A stretch of DNA of 64,000 nucleotides from Desulfovibrionaceae bacterium (GTDB lineage: Bacteria; Desulfobacterota; Desulfovibrionia; Desulfovibrionales; Desulfovibrionaceae): positions 124,001 through 188,000 of the forward strand of contig WRHY01000002.1 of the NCBI GenBank assembly GCA_009783025.1, written 5' to 3'. Of this stretch, positions 9,190 through 17,040 are shown one piece after another. The notes under the pieces are model-generated. The model had not been told where the DNA came from, made no database searches, and saw nothing but the letters and a program-made list of their open reading frames with translations. The translations under genes and the position numbers were made by a program. Every line of letters starts with the position of its first letter. The first letter of the stretch is position 1.

Positions 9190-10701
9190 ATGGCTAAAAA
9201 CAACAAAAAACTGACGACAGCGGCAGGGGCTCCGGTAGCGGACAACACCAATTCGATCACTGCGGGTCCTCGTGGGGGCATGATGCTCCAGAACCCGTGG
9301 TTCATAGAAAAACTTGCCCATTTCGACCGGGAAGTCATTCCTGAGCGGCGTATGCACGCCAAGGGTTCGGGCGCTTTCGGCACCTTTACGGTAACGCACG
9401 ATATTACACAGTACAGCAAGGCTAAAATATTTTCAAAAATAGGTAAGAAAACTGAAGCCTTCGTGCGTTTTTCCACTGTCGCCGGCGAACGGGGCGCGGC
9501 GGATGCCGAACGCGACATCCGTGGTTTCGCCATGAAGTTTTACACCGAAGAAGGTAACTGGGACCTGGTGGGCAACAACACGCCGGTCTTTTTCCTGCGT
9601 GATCCCTTGCGCTTTCCTGACCTGAACCATGCGGTCAAGCGCGACCCCAGAACAAACATGCGTTCCGCGCAAAACAATTGGGACTTCTGGAGCATGCTGC
9701 CCGAAGCGCTGCACCAGGTGACGGTCGTCATGTCCGACCGGGGCATTCCCCTTTCCTACCGCCACATGCACGGTTTCGGCAGCCACACCTTCAGTCTGAT
9801 TAACGCGGCTAACAAGCGGGTTTGGGTCAAGTTCCACCTGCGCACCCGGCAGGGCATCAAGAATCTCACGGATCAGGAAGCTGAGGAACTTGTCGGCCGT
9901 GACCGGGAAAGCCATCAGCGGGACCTGTATGACGCCATTGAACGAGGCGACTTCCCGCAGTGGGATGTATTCATCCAGGTCATGACCGAAGAGCAGGCGA
10001 ACAAACATAAGGACAATCCCTTTGACCTCAGCAAGGTCTGGAGCCAGAAGACCTTTCCCCGGATTCCGGTGGGCGTGCTTGAACTGAACCGCAACCCGGA
10101 AAACTATTTCGCCGACGTGGAGCAGGCCGCCTTCAACCCGGCCAACATTGTGCCAGGCATCGGCCTTTCTCCGGACAAGATGCTGCAGGGGCGCCTGTTT
10201 TCTTATGGTGACGCCCAGCGTTACCGGCTGGGGGTCAATCACACGTCCATCCCGGTGAACGCGCCCAAATGTCCTGTGCATGCCTACCACCGGGACGGGC
10301 AGATGCGGGTTGACGGCAACTACGGCTCCACCCTCGGCTATCAGCCGAACAGTCTGTGGGAGTGGGATGAGCAGCCGGAATACAAGGAACCGCCGCTGGA
10401 AATCAGAGGCGCGATGGACTCCTACGAACCCAAGGACGAGCATCCCGATGATTTCTATCAAGCCGGTGATCTGTACCGCCTGATCACCGAGGACAAAAAG
10501 CTGCTGCTGATCGAGAACACGGCGCGGAACATCGGCCCGGTATCGGAAAACGTCAAATACCGCCACACCGCCCATTGCTATCTTGCGGACAAGGACTACG
10601 GCGCCCGCCTGGCCAAGGCCTTGGGGCTTGAACTGGCCAAGGTGACGAAGCTGGCCGCTATGTCGCACCAGGAGAGAATGAAGGCAACGGCCATGAAATA
10701 A
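9190..10701 (+). CDS. katA: Haem catalase (monofunctional)
   Basis: 503 residues, the size of small-subunit catalases. Breaks down hydrogen peroxide in the cytoplasm. The distal His lies in [10 protein letters not shown], the Asn in [11 protein letters not shown], and the proximal haem-iron Tyr in [12 protein letters not shown]. The ATG at 9190 has GGAG upstream; starts at 9163 or 9178 lie inside the inverted repeat or the ribosome-binding site. It stands alone and ends in a strong terminator. A catalase in an otherwise anaerobic gene set suggests oxygen exposure, as in Bilophila or aerotolerant sulfate reducers. Confidence 0.95.
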   Translation: MAKNNKKLTTAAGAPVADNTNSITAGPRGGMMLQNPWFIEKLAHFDREVIPERRMHAKGSGAFGTFTVTHDITQYSKAKIFSKIGKKTEAFVRFSTVAGERGAADAERDIRGFAMKFYTEEGNWDLVGNNTPVFFLRDPLRFPDLNHAVKRDPRTNMRSAQNNWDFWSMLPEALHQVTVVMSDRGIPLSYRHMHGFGSHTFSLINAANKRVWVKFHLRTRQGIKNLTDQEAEELVGRDRESHQRDLYDAIERGDFPQWDVFIQVMTEEQANKHKDNPFDLSKVWSQKTFPRIPVGVLELNRNPENYFADVEQAAFNPANIVPGIGLSPDKMLQGRLFSYGDAQRYRLGVNHTSIPVNAPKCPVHAYHRDGQMRVDGNYGSTLGYQPNSLWEWDEQPEYKEPPLEIRGAMDSYEPKDEHPDDFYQAGDLYRLITEDKKLLLIENTARNIGPVSENVKYRHTAHCYLADKDYGARLAKALGLELAKVTKLAAMSHQERMKATAMK

Positions 10702-10728
10702 AGCCGTTATAGAAAATGGATGAAAAAC

Positions 10729-10767
10729 AAACCGCGCGGCTTCGCCAAGGAAGCCGCGCGGTTTTGT
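10729..10767. terminator. Bidirectional terminator between katA and the flavin reductase gene
   Basis: AAACCGCGCGGCTTC, six-base loop, exact complement, then TTTT on the plus strand and a matching A-tract on the other side. It separates two convergent genes. Confidence 0.85.
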
Positions 10768-10783
10768 ATGCCCGCCCGTACCG

Positions 10784-11425
10784 TTACCCGGCCAGCCGCG
10801 CTCCGAGCGCAAAGGCGCGCTTCAGATCCTGGGGGAAGACCTCTTCATGGCGCTTCAGCTTGGCGGGCACATCAAAATAGTCCACCTCATACTTTGAATA
10901 ATCCTTGAACTGCTTGGTGTCCGTACACAGAAACACCTCACAGGGCGCGAACAACCGTTCCATGACGCCTTTGGCCACAGCAATAACCTTGTCCTTGCCA
11001 TAGAGCGGGATGTCCTGTTCACGCACATTCATGGTGTAGAGCAGGGCCGTGGCTTTCTTGCGCGGGGAGAGCGGGGGCTTTTGGGCGGTATACAGGAAGT
11101 ATTGAAAAAAAAGCCGTTCCATGCAGGCGCGCATCAGGCTGGTTTCCGTGCTGAAATAAAACGGTGAACCGAGCACGATCACATCAGCCTCATGCGCCTC
11201 GTCCAGCACGGGCGTGAGTTCATCTCTGATCGCGCAGCGGCCGTAGTGCTTGTCACCGATTCGCTTGCAGTGGAAGCAACTGATGCAGCCTTTGTAGGCC
11301 AGGTCGCGCAGATGGATCAAGGCGGCGTCCGCCCCTGTGGAGGCCGCGCCTTTGACCACCTGCTCCAGCAGAGCGGCGGTATTCATGCTTTTACGGGGAC
11401 TACCGTTGATGGCGAGTAGTTTCAT
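10784..11425 (-). CDS. NADPH-dependent FMN reductase-like (iron-sulfur) flavoprotein
   Basis: 213 residues. Flavodoxin fold with the FMN phosphate loop NGSPRKSMN at the start and LGSPFYFSTETSLM for the flavin ring. A compact Cys cluster GCISCFHCK with another Cys at GRC resembles the [4Fe-4S] motif of archaeal-type iron-sulfur flavoproteins, so electron transfer is likely. It follows the metA-family gene by 32 bases on the same strand and is probably cotranscribed with it. Confidence 0.8.
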   Translation of the reverse strand: MKLLAINGSPRKSMNTAALLEQVVKGAASTGADAALIHLRDLAYKGCISCFHCKRIGDKHYGRCAIRDELTPVLDEAHEADVIVLGSPFYFSTETSLMRACMERLFFQYFLYTAQKPPLSPRKKATALLYTMNVREQDIPLYGKDKVIAVAKGVMERLFAPCEVFLCTDTKQFKDYSKYEVDYFDVPAKLKRHEEVFPQDLKRAFALGARLAG

Positions 11426-11457
11426 ATGTAACTTCCTGCCTTTATTTGACTCCTGCG

Positions 11458-12384
11458 TTACCGCTCCGGCCCGATGTTTTCGATGTCAAAGGGCGTATCC
11501 TGATAAACATAGAAGTTAAGCCAGTTGGAGAAAAACAGATTAGCATGGGCGCGCCAGGAAACAAAGGGATCTTTCCGGGGGTCGTCGCCGGGGAAGTAGT
11601 GTTTGGGCACGGCAATGGACAGGCCCTTGTCCAGGTCGCGGAAATATTCGCGGGCCAGGGTGTCCGCATCGTACTCAAAGTGCCCGGTGATGAAAAACTG
11701 GCGGCGCTTGCGATCTTTGACGATGGCCACGCCCGCTTCCGGGGAGTCGGCCAGCAGTGTAAGGTCGGGATGGGCAAGAATGGATTCGCGCGTAATTTCG
11801 GTATGCCGGGAGTGGGGCAGGAAAAACATGTCGTCAAAGCCCCGGAATATGGGGTCCAGGCGGTCATGCACCAGGTGCGGGAACACGCCGAATTTTTTTT
11901 CTTCCAAGGGAAGCTTGTGCACGCCGAAATGGTGGAAAAGCCCGGCCTGCGCCCCCCAGCATATGTACAGCGTGGAAAAGACGTGCGTGCGGCTGTAGTC
12001 CATGATTTCGGCCAGTTCATACCAGTAATCCACCGCATCAAAGTCGAGGCGCTCTACCGGAGCGCCGGTGACGATCATGCCGTCGAATTTTTGCCCGCGG
12101 ATCTCGGAAAAGGTTTTGTAAAAACGATCCAGGTGGTCGGCCGAGGTATTTTTGGACACATGATGCTCGGCCTTGATCAGGGTGATGTCCACCTGGACCG
12201 GAGAATTGCCGAGCAGGCGCAACAACTGGATTTCCGTGGCGATTTTTGTCGGCATCAGGTTGAGAATGGCTATTCTGAGCGGCCGGATATCCTGCTTCAT
12301 GGCCCTTTCTTCGGTCATGACAAAGATATTTTCTTGTTCAAGAGCGCCGCGGGCGGGCAAATCCGCCGGAATATTAATAGGCAT
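11458..12384 (-). CDS. metA: Homoserine O-acyltransferase, MetA family (probably acetyl-specific)
   Basis: 308 residues. Catalyses acylation of homoserine, the first committed step of methionine synthesis. The nucleophile Cys lies in [10 protein letters not shown], with HSRHTEI and GHFEYD forming the rest of the site. After TGAPV there is Glu where the E. coli succinyltransferase has Gly; Glu at this site is known to give acetyl-CoA preference, so the product is likely O-acetylhomoserine. The ATG at 12384 has GGAG upstream; a start at 12405 is less likely. No SAM riboswitch was recognised in the leader. Confidence 0.9.
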   Translation of the reverse strand: MPINIPADLPARGALEQENIFVMTEERAMKQDIRPLRIAILNLMPTKIATEIQLLRLLGNSPVQVDITLIKAEHHVSKNTSADHLDRFYKTFSEIRGQKFDGMIVTGAPVERLDFDAVDYWYELAEIMDYSRTHVFSTLYICWGAQAGLFHHFGVHKLPLEEKKFGVFPHLVHDRLDPIFRGFDDMFFLPHSRHTEITRESILAHPDLTLLADSPEAGVAIVKDRKRRQFFITGHFEYDADTLAREYFRDLDKGLSIAVPKHYFPGDDPRKDPFVSWRAHANLFFSNWLNFYVYQDTPFDIENIGPER

Positions 12385-12424
12385 GAGGAACTCCGTGGGG
12401 ATCATCTTTTGCTATAATTCACAT

Positions 12425-12452
12425 GCATATATCAAAATATACAGATATATGC
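12425..12452. promoter_or_regulatory. Perfect inverted repeat in the metA leader
   Basis: GCATATATC, ten bases, GATATATGC. It lies about 40-70 bases upstream of the metA start codon. Operator or leader hairpin; AT-rich unlike its surroundings. Confidence 0.5.
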
Positions 12453-12491
12453 AACAGGCACAAGGAATAGGTAGCTATTCGTTATTTGTTC

Positions 12492-12517
12492 ATTATTGGG
12501 CGTTATTTTTGTCTGAT
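12492..12517 (-). promoter_or_regulatory. Bipartite motif shared with the frd operon upstream region
   Basis: On the minus strand ATCAGACAA, seven bases, GCCCAATAAT. The same two blocks with eight bases between them occur at 16857-16883 in front of the frd-like operon. It may be a binding site for one regulator of both units. Confidence 0.4.
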
Positions 12518-12602
12518 AATGGTCAATAAGAAGGCTGTTGCTCCGGCCGGAAGGGGAAGCAAAAGCCTTATGGCGCTAGGCTAATAGCTCTTCCGTCGCT
12601 TG

Positions 12603-12618
12603 TGGAATGGTCTTTGCT
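12603..12618 (+). promoter_or_regulatory. Possible sigma-54 promoter of the exporter/tct genes
   Basis: TGGAAT-N5-TTGCT with the invariant GG and GC at the right distance, but the -24 box keeps only three of six consensus bases. It lies 64 bases before the exporter start codon. Weaker than the other two sigma-54 promoters in the window. Confidence 0.45.
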
Positions 12619-12681
12619 GTATTATCTTTCAGTGTACACTGTGGGCTTCCTGCTTTTCACCTCAGCATCGGGTGGGCCGGT

Positions 12682-13440
12682 ATGAACCTCTGGGAAATAT
12701 GCATTATCGCGCTGGCCGGGCTTTGTTCCGGGATCATCAAGACCGGCGTGGGCATCGGGTCGGGAATATTTCTGCTGCCCACCCTGTCCCTGGCTTTTCC
12801 CGCAAAAACCGCGCTCGGTCTCGGTGCGCCGTTGATGCTGGCTTCTGACGCCATCGGCCTGCGTTTTTACTGGAAGCAGTGGACATCTCGCGGAGAACTG
12901 TTGCGCATCATGCTGGCCGCGGTGCCGGGCCTGCTTGTGGGCACTGTGCTCCTGCCAATCATCCCCGCTGCCGGGTTTCGCATGGGCATCGGCATCTTCG
13001 GCATGGCTTACGCCATCAGCTATCTGTTCCCGAACTTCGCTCCCGTGCGCTGGCTGAAGGGCTCTCTGGGCGGCGTCAACAAGTGTCTTGAAGGCAAACA
13101 AGTCTATTTTTACGGCTCTCTGGGCGGAGTAGCCTCAGTGCTGGCGCACGCGGGCGGCCTTGTCTGGTCGCTCTATCTCATGACCTCCATTAAGGACAGG
13201 CGCGTCTTTGTGGGCACCATCGTCCTGATGTTCTTCATAACCAACGTTTACAAAACCATAGCCTACCTGGTGATCGGCGCTTTGAGCATGCAGGAGCTTC
13301 TTGCCGTCCTGCCTGCCATCCCCGCCGTGTGGCTGGGCAGCGCCATCGGAAACACGGCCAACAAGCGCATGAATCAGGAGTTGTTTCGCAAGCTTGTACT
13401 GGCCGTGATTTTCATTGTGTCGGCGAAACTCTGTTTCTAG
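12682..13440 (+). CDS. TauE/SafE-family membrane transporter
   Basis: 252 residues with about eight hydrophobic segments and the family signature GLCSGIIKTGVGIGSG near the start, repeated in shorter form in the second half. Members export sulfite, sulfonates or other small anions. The ATG at 12682 begins directly before the first membrane segment; an in-frame start at 12607 would add a poorly conserved leader. It stands upstream of a tripartite tricarboxylate-type importer, so both may serve one organic anion, possibly a sulfonate or its sulfite product; that link is an inference. Confidence 0.8.
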   Translation: MNLWEICIIALAGLCSGIIKTGVGIGSGIFLLPTLSLAFPAKTALGLGAPLMLASDAIGLRFYWKQWTSRGELLRIMLAAVPGLLVGTVLLPIIPAAGFRMGIGIFGMAYAISYLFPNFAPVRWLKGSLGGVNKCLEGKQVYFYGSLGGVASVLAHAGGLVWSLYLMTSIKDRRVFVGTIVLMFFITNVYKTIAYLVIGALSMQELLAVLPAIPAVWLGSAIGNTANKRMNQELFRKLVLAVIFIVSAKLCF

Positions 13441-13542
13441 GGCGGATATGTAGCACGCCTGGGAAACGGACGGTCGCTTTCTTCCACCTGACTCTAGTCC
13501 AACTCTCCACCATCACCAGCTACGAACACACAAGGAATGTCT

Positions 13543-14526
13543 ATGCTTCGTAAGTGTACCTTGTTCCTTCTTGCGTCACTGATGTGCGTCGGGCCCGTCG
13601 GCTCTGCCTGGGCGAAATTTCCAACCAAAGCGATTCAACTGATCTGTCCCTTTGCCGCCGGATCGACCACTGACCTGGCCTCCCGTTCCCTTGCCAACAG
13701 CGCCAAAGATATTCTGCCCCACCCCATTGTGGTTGTGAACAAGCCCGGCGCTTCCGGCGTGGTGGCGGCGGCTTCCGTGGCTGCCAGCAAGCCGGACGGC
13801 TACACCATGCTCATGTCCAGGGTGAGCTGCAACGCTTCCGTGCCCGCTCTGAACAGAACCATTCCCTACAAAATTGACGATTTCACCTTTGTGGGCGTGA
13901 CCGAGATCAACCCCTTTGTGATCTGCGTCAAGAACGACGCTCCCTGGCAGACCCTGCAAGAACTCGTGGACGCCATCAAGGCCGCTCCGGGTACGCTTTC
14001 CTACGGTACCGCGGGCGCGCTTTCCATGCTGGACATTGTGGGCATGATGCTGCTTGACGCGGCGGGGCTGCCCAAGGATGCGGCCGTGTCCGTGCCCTAC
14101 AAGGGCGACGGCGAGGCAAAAGTGTCCCTTCTGGGCGGGCATACCCAGTTCCTGCCCAATAACCTCTCCCCGATGATGGACGTGATCAAGAGCGGTGACG
14201 TGCGCGCCCTGGCCGTGACCACGGAAAAGCGCCTTGAGATGCTGCCCAACGTCCCGACCGTGGCTGAGGCCGGGTTTCCTGAACTGACCAACGCGGTCGG
14301 CTGGTCCGGCTTTTTCGGTCCCAAGGGCCTACCCAAGGATGTGGTGGCTGTATACGTCGATATGCTGAACAAGCTCAAGACCGACGAAAAGTGGCAGGAA
14401 ACCACGCACAGTCTGGGCGCCATTCCCTTCATTCTCTCTCCCGAGGAGTCCGAGAAGTTCGTGATGGAGCAGTATGAAAAGTTCAGCAAACTGGGTCAAA
14501 AAATGAACATTATCATCGAGAAATAA
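13543..14526 (+). CDS. tctC: TTT-family solute-binding protein (Bug/TctC type)
   Basis: 327 residues. Cleavable signal peptide ending around SAWA at residues 20-24, then the Bug fold with the usual motifs FPTKAIQLICPFAAGSTTD, KPGASGVVAA, and LPNVPTVAEAGFPEL. It captures a small carboxylate in the periplasm for the TctBA permease downstream. The ATG at 13543 has AAGGA at proper distance; the ATG at 13537 is too close. Ligand cannot be told from sequence. Confidence 0.92.
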   Translation: MLRKCTLFLLASLMCVGPVGSAWAKFPTKAIQLICPFAAGSTTDLASRSLANSAKDILPHPIVVVNKPGASGVVAAASVAASKPDGYTMLMSRVSCNASVPALNRTIPYKIDDFTFVGVTEINPFVICVKNDAPWQTLQELVDAIKAAPGTLSYGTAGALSMLDIVGMMLLDAAGLPKDAAVSVPYKGDGEAKVSLLGGHTQFLPNNLSPMMDVIKSGDVRALAVTTEKRLEMLPNVPTVAEAGFPELTNAVGWSGFFGPKGLPKDVVAVYVDMLNKLKTDEKWQETTHSLGAIPFILSPEESEKFVMEQYEKFSKLGQKMNIIIEK

Positions 14527-14542
14527 CAGTTATTTGCTCCAG

Positions 14543-14584
14543 CCGCGCCCGCGGGGCGGCATACTCCCCTGCGGGCGCGGTTTT
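14543..14584 (+). terminator. Partial terminator between tctC and tctB
   Basis: CCGCGCCCGCGGGG and its near-complement with nine bases between, then TTTT. It probably lets the binding protein be made in excess over the membrane subunits. Confidence 0.75.
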
Positions 14585-14620
14585 GTCCGATTTCATGCGT
14601 AACACATCGGAGTAGAGTTT

Positions 14621-15133
14621 ATGTCTTTGAGCGAAAACAAGTGGAATTTCATTATAGGCCTGGTCTTTGCGCTTATTTCCCTCTGCTTTTTATTGTTCAT
14701 CAACGATTGGGCCATTGTCCGTCCCATTGCCAGTTATAAGAGCGAGCGCGCCCTCATTTTACCGTCCTTTTTCCCCAACTGGATATGCGGCATGGCCCTG
14801 GTTTTTGCCATAGGCCAGATGATCTCGTCCTGGCTGCGCATGCGTGCGGAAAAAAAAGGCCCGCAGCCGGAGCCCTATCTGAGGTATGACCCGCTGGGCC
14901 TCTGCACCCGAATAGCGGCCATGGGAACGCTCATACTGCTGTACTATGTGGCGGATTGGCTGGGTATTGTGCTGACCGGTTTTCTCTTTTTTGTCTTGTT
15001 CGGATTTTTCTGCGGAGACCGCAAGATAGTGCGCCCCATCATAGGCGGGGCGCTCACCTCAGGCATTTTATACTATCTTTTCGTGAAAGTCGCCGAAGTG
15101 CCCATGCCCCTCGGTATTCTGGACTTCTTATAA
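14621..15133 (+). CDS. tctB: TTT-family small permease subunit
   Basis: 170 residues with four membrane segments (about 10-28, 52-70, 95-120, 138-158), as expected for TctB. Forms the inner-membrane transporter with TctA. Lies between tctC and tctA in the usual order, 15 bases before tctA. Confidence 0.9.
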   Translation: MSLSENKWNFIIGLVFALISLCFLLFINDWAIVRPIASYKSERALILPSFFPNWICGMALVFAIGQMISSWLRMRAEKKGPQPEPYLRYDPLGLCTRIAAMGTLILLYYVADWLGIVLTGFLFFVLFGFFCGDRKIVRPIIGGALTSGILYYLFVKVAEVPMPLGILDFL

Positions 15134-15148
15134 TCGAGGGATGTCATC

Positions 15149-16639
15149 ATGCTCGAAAATCTCACGCAAGCCCTGGCCCTGGCCTTAACCCTGGAAAACT
15201 TTTTTCTTCTGGTTGCCGGCATGCTCTTTGGCGTGATCATCGGCGCTCTGCCCGGACTGACCGGCACCATGGCGGTCACTCTTCTGCTGCCCTTCACTTT
15301 TTATATGGAGCCGGTACCGGCCCTGCTTTTGCTGATAGCCGTTTACAAGGGCGCCATGTATGGCGGATCCATTTCGGCCATCTTGATTAAAACGCCGGGC
15401 ACGGGCGCGGCGGCCTGCACCGTGCTTGACGGCTACCCCCTGGCCCAGCAAGGCAAGGCGGGTAAGGCTTTGTACATGGCTTTGTACGCCTCATGCACGG
15501 CCGATTTTATCTCCAACCTGTCGCTGATCTTCTGCGCGGGGCTCATTGCCAGCTTTGCCCTCAGCTTTGGCCCGCCGGAATTTTTCATGCTCATAGCCTT
15601 TTCCCTGACCATAGTGGCCAGCCTGGCCGGTGAAGAGTTGTTCAAGGGGCTTATTGCGGGCTGCATCGGGCTGCTGCTCTCCACCATAGGCATTGACCTG
15701 GTCTACGGCACCTACCGCTATACCGGCGGCAGCGTGGATCTGATGAGCGGCATCAGCTTTATCCCGCTGATCATCGGTCTGTTCGCCATCCCCGAGGTGC
15801 TTAAAGCCTGCACGGGCAGACCTCCGAAGGTGGAAACAGTTACTGCCGTGGGCGGTGACCGGGTGACTTGGGCGGAGTTCAAGCGCTGCTTCAAAACGAC
15901 TATCCGGGGCAGCTTCATCGGCGTCATTCTGGGCGCCATTCCCGGCATCGGCGGCGCCCCGGCCGCGTATATGTCTTACAATGAGGCTAAAAGACTGTCC
16001 CCGAACCGGGACAATTTCGGCAAGGGAGAGCTTGAAGGCGTGGCCGCGGCCGAAGCGGGCAACAACGGCTGCGCGGGCGCGACCCTGATTCCGCTGCTTT
16101 CGCTCGGGGTGCCGGGCGATGTGGTCACCGCGGTCATGCTGGGCGCGTTCATGATGCACAACCTGACTCCGGGGCCGCTTCTGTTTCAGGAAAATATCAC
16201 GATAGTCTACGCTATCTATATCGGCATCATGATCACCTCGGTCCTGATGCTCATCGCCGGCATGGGGTGTATCCGCGCCTTTTCCAAAATAGTGCACATT
16301 CCAAAGTACGTGCTCTTTCCCGTCATTCTGCTGGTGTGCTGCTACGGCTCGTTCTCCATTAACAACAGCATGTTTGACGTGCTGGTCATGGGCGTTTTGG
16401 GCATCATGGGCTACGTGCTGGCGGTGTTCAAGTTTCCGGAAGCTCCCCTCCTGGTGGGCTTTGTGCTCGGGCCGCTGTTTGAGGATAACCTGCGCCGCTC
16501 CCTGATTCTCTCGCACGGGTCGCCGGGGATCTTCTTCAGCTCTGTCATCTGCTGGATATTCTTTATTCTCACGCTGCTTTCCCTGGGGTACACGGTATGG
16601 ACGCTTGTAAAAAAGCGCCGCGCCGCGCCCATAGACTGA
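15149..16639 (+). CDS. tctA: TTT-family large permease subunit
   Basis: 496 residues with about ten to twelve membrane segments. Signature stretches GALPGLTGTMAV and GAIPGIGGAPAAY (two related P-G-G loops) are present, as is SLGVPGDVVTAVM. It is the main translocation subunit of the tripartite tricarboxylate-type importer. Last gene of the unit. Confidence 0.93.
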   Translation: MLENLTQALALALTLENFFLLVAGMLFGVIIGALPGLTGTMAVTLLLPFTFYMEPVPALLLLIAVYKGAMYGGSISAILIKTPGTGAAACTVLDGYPLAQQGKAGKALYMALYASCTADFISNLSLIFCAGLIASFALSFGPPEFFMLIAFSLTIVASLAGEELFKGLIAGCIGLLLSTIGIDLVYGTYRYTGGSVDLMSGISFIPLIIGLFAIPEVLKACTGRPPKVETVTAVGGDRVTWAEFKRCFKTTIRGSFIGVILGAIPGIGGAPAAYMSYNEAKRLSPNRDNFGKGELEGVAAAEAGNNGCAGATLIPLLSLGVPGDVVTAVMLGAFMMHNLTPGPLLFQENITIVYAIYIGIMITSVLMLIAGMGCIRAFSKIVHIPKYVLFPVILLVCCYGSFSINNSMFDVLVMGVLGIMGYVLAVFKFPEAPLLVGFVLGPLFEDNLRRSLILSHGSPGIFFSSVICWIFFILTLLSLGYTVWTLVKKRRAAPID

Positions 16640-16659
16640 GCATAGGAAGTATCACAAGG

Positions 16660-16691
16660 CATGCCCTGCCTGTTCTCGCGGGCGGGGCATG
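16660..16691 (+). terminator. Hairpin after tctA
   Basis: CATGCCCTGCC, ten bases, GGCGGGGCATG. No long T-run follows. Placed at the end of the tct unit. Confidence 0.6.
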
Positions 16692-16696
16692 TCCGA

Positions 16697-16843
16697 GGGT
16701 CTGTTAACGCTATGGCCCTTTTGCCCCCTGCCTGCGTCAGAACCGCTTTTTATTCCGGTCGAGTACCATAAGAGTACACTCCCTCCATACAAAGCGTTTC
16801 TTCCTTGGCAGGAGCCAAAATTGCTTATAGCGTTAGCAGACCC
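16697..16843. repeat. Long imperfect palindrome, copy B
   Basis: Outer arms GGGTCTGTTAACGCTAT and its complement (one mismatch) flank a core with CCTGCGTCAGAA on one side, two GAGTAC words at the tip, and TTCTTCCTTG on the other. The same core order is found in copy A at 26173-26306 with different outer arms, so the two are members of one repeat family. Confidence 0.65.
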
Positions 16844-16856
16844 GTAAATGCCCAAT

Positions 16857-16883
16857 ATCAGACAAGAGAAAATGCCCAATAAT
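16857..16883 (+). promoter_or_regulatory. Bipartite motif shared with the metA upstream region
   Basis: ATCAGACAA, eight bases, GCCCAATAAT; matches 12492-12517 on the other strand. It lies about 100 bases upstream of the -24 box of the frd-like operon, where an enhancer site would sit. Confidence 0.4.
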
Positions 16884-16980
16884 AGCCATCTTGCGCTCAA
16901 ATTTGGGCTTAATGGAAAAAAGCAGACGCTGCTTTATTAAAATTGGAATAATATCAGCATATTGTTTTGCGGTCTTGTAT

Positions 16981-16996
16981 TGGCATTTTATTTGCT
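16981..16996 (+). promoter_or_regulatory. Sigma-54 (-24/-12) promoter of the frd-Rieske-cyt b-fum operon
   Basis: TGGCAT-N5-TTGCT, close to consensus with correct GG to GC spacing. Transcription would begin near 17008, 33 bases before the ATG at 17041, which excludes the longer open frame that begins at 16891. The GAF-type sigma-54 activator at the end of the operon is the likely partner. Confidence 0.75.
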
Positions 16997-17040
16997 ATCA
17001 AGGGCCTGTCGTGTCCAACTGTCTTAACCAAGGTTGCCAT

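Noticed and set aside
12385..12607. SAM riboswitch before metA
   Set aside because: No S-box-like conserved core or terminator pair was found; only an AT-rich inverted repeat is present.
16891..17040. N-terminal extension of the flavoprotein from an upstream in-frame ATG
   Set aside because: The sigma-54 promoter at 16981-16996 lies inside it and the extra 50 residues have no family match.
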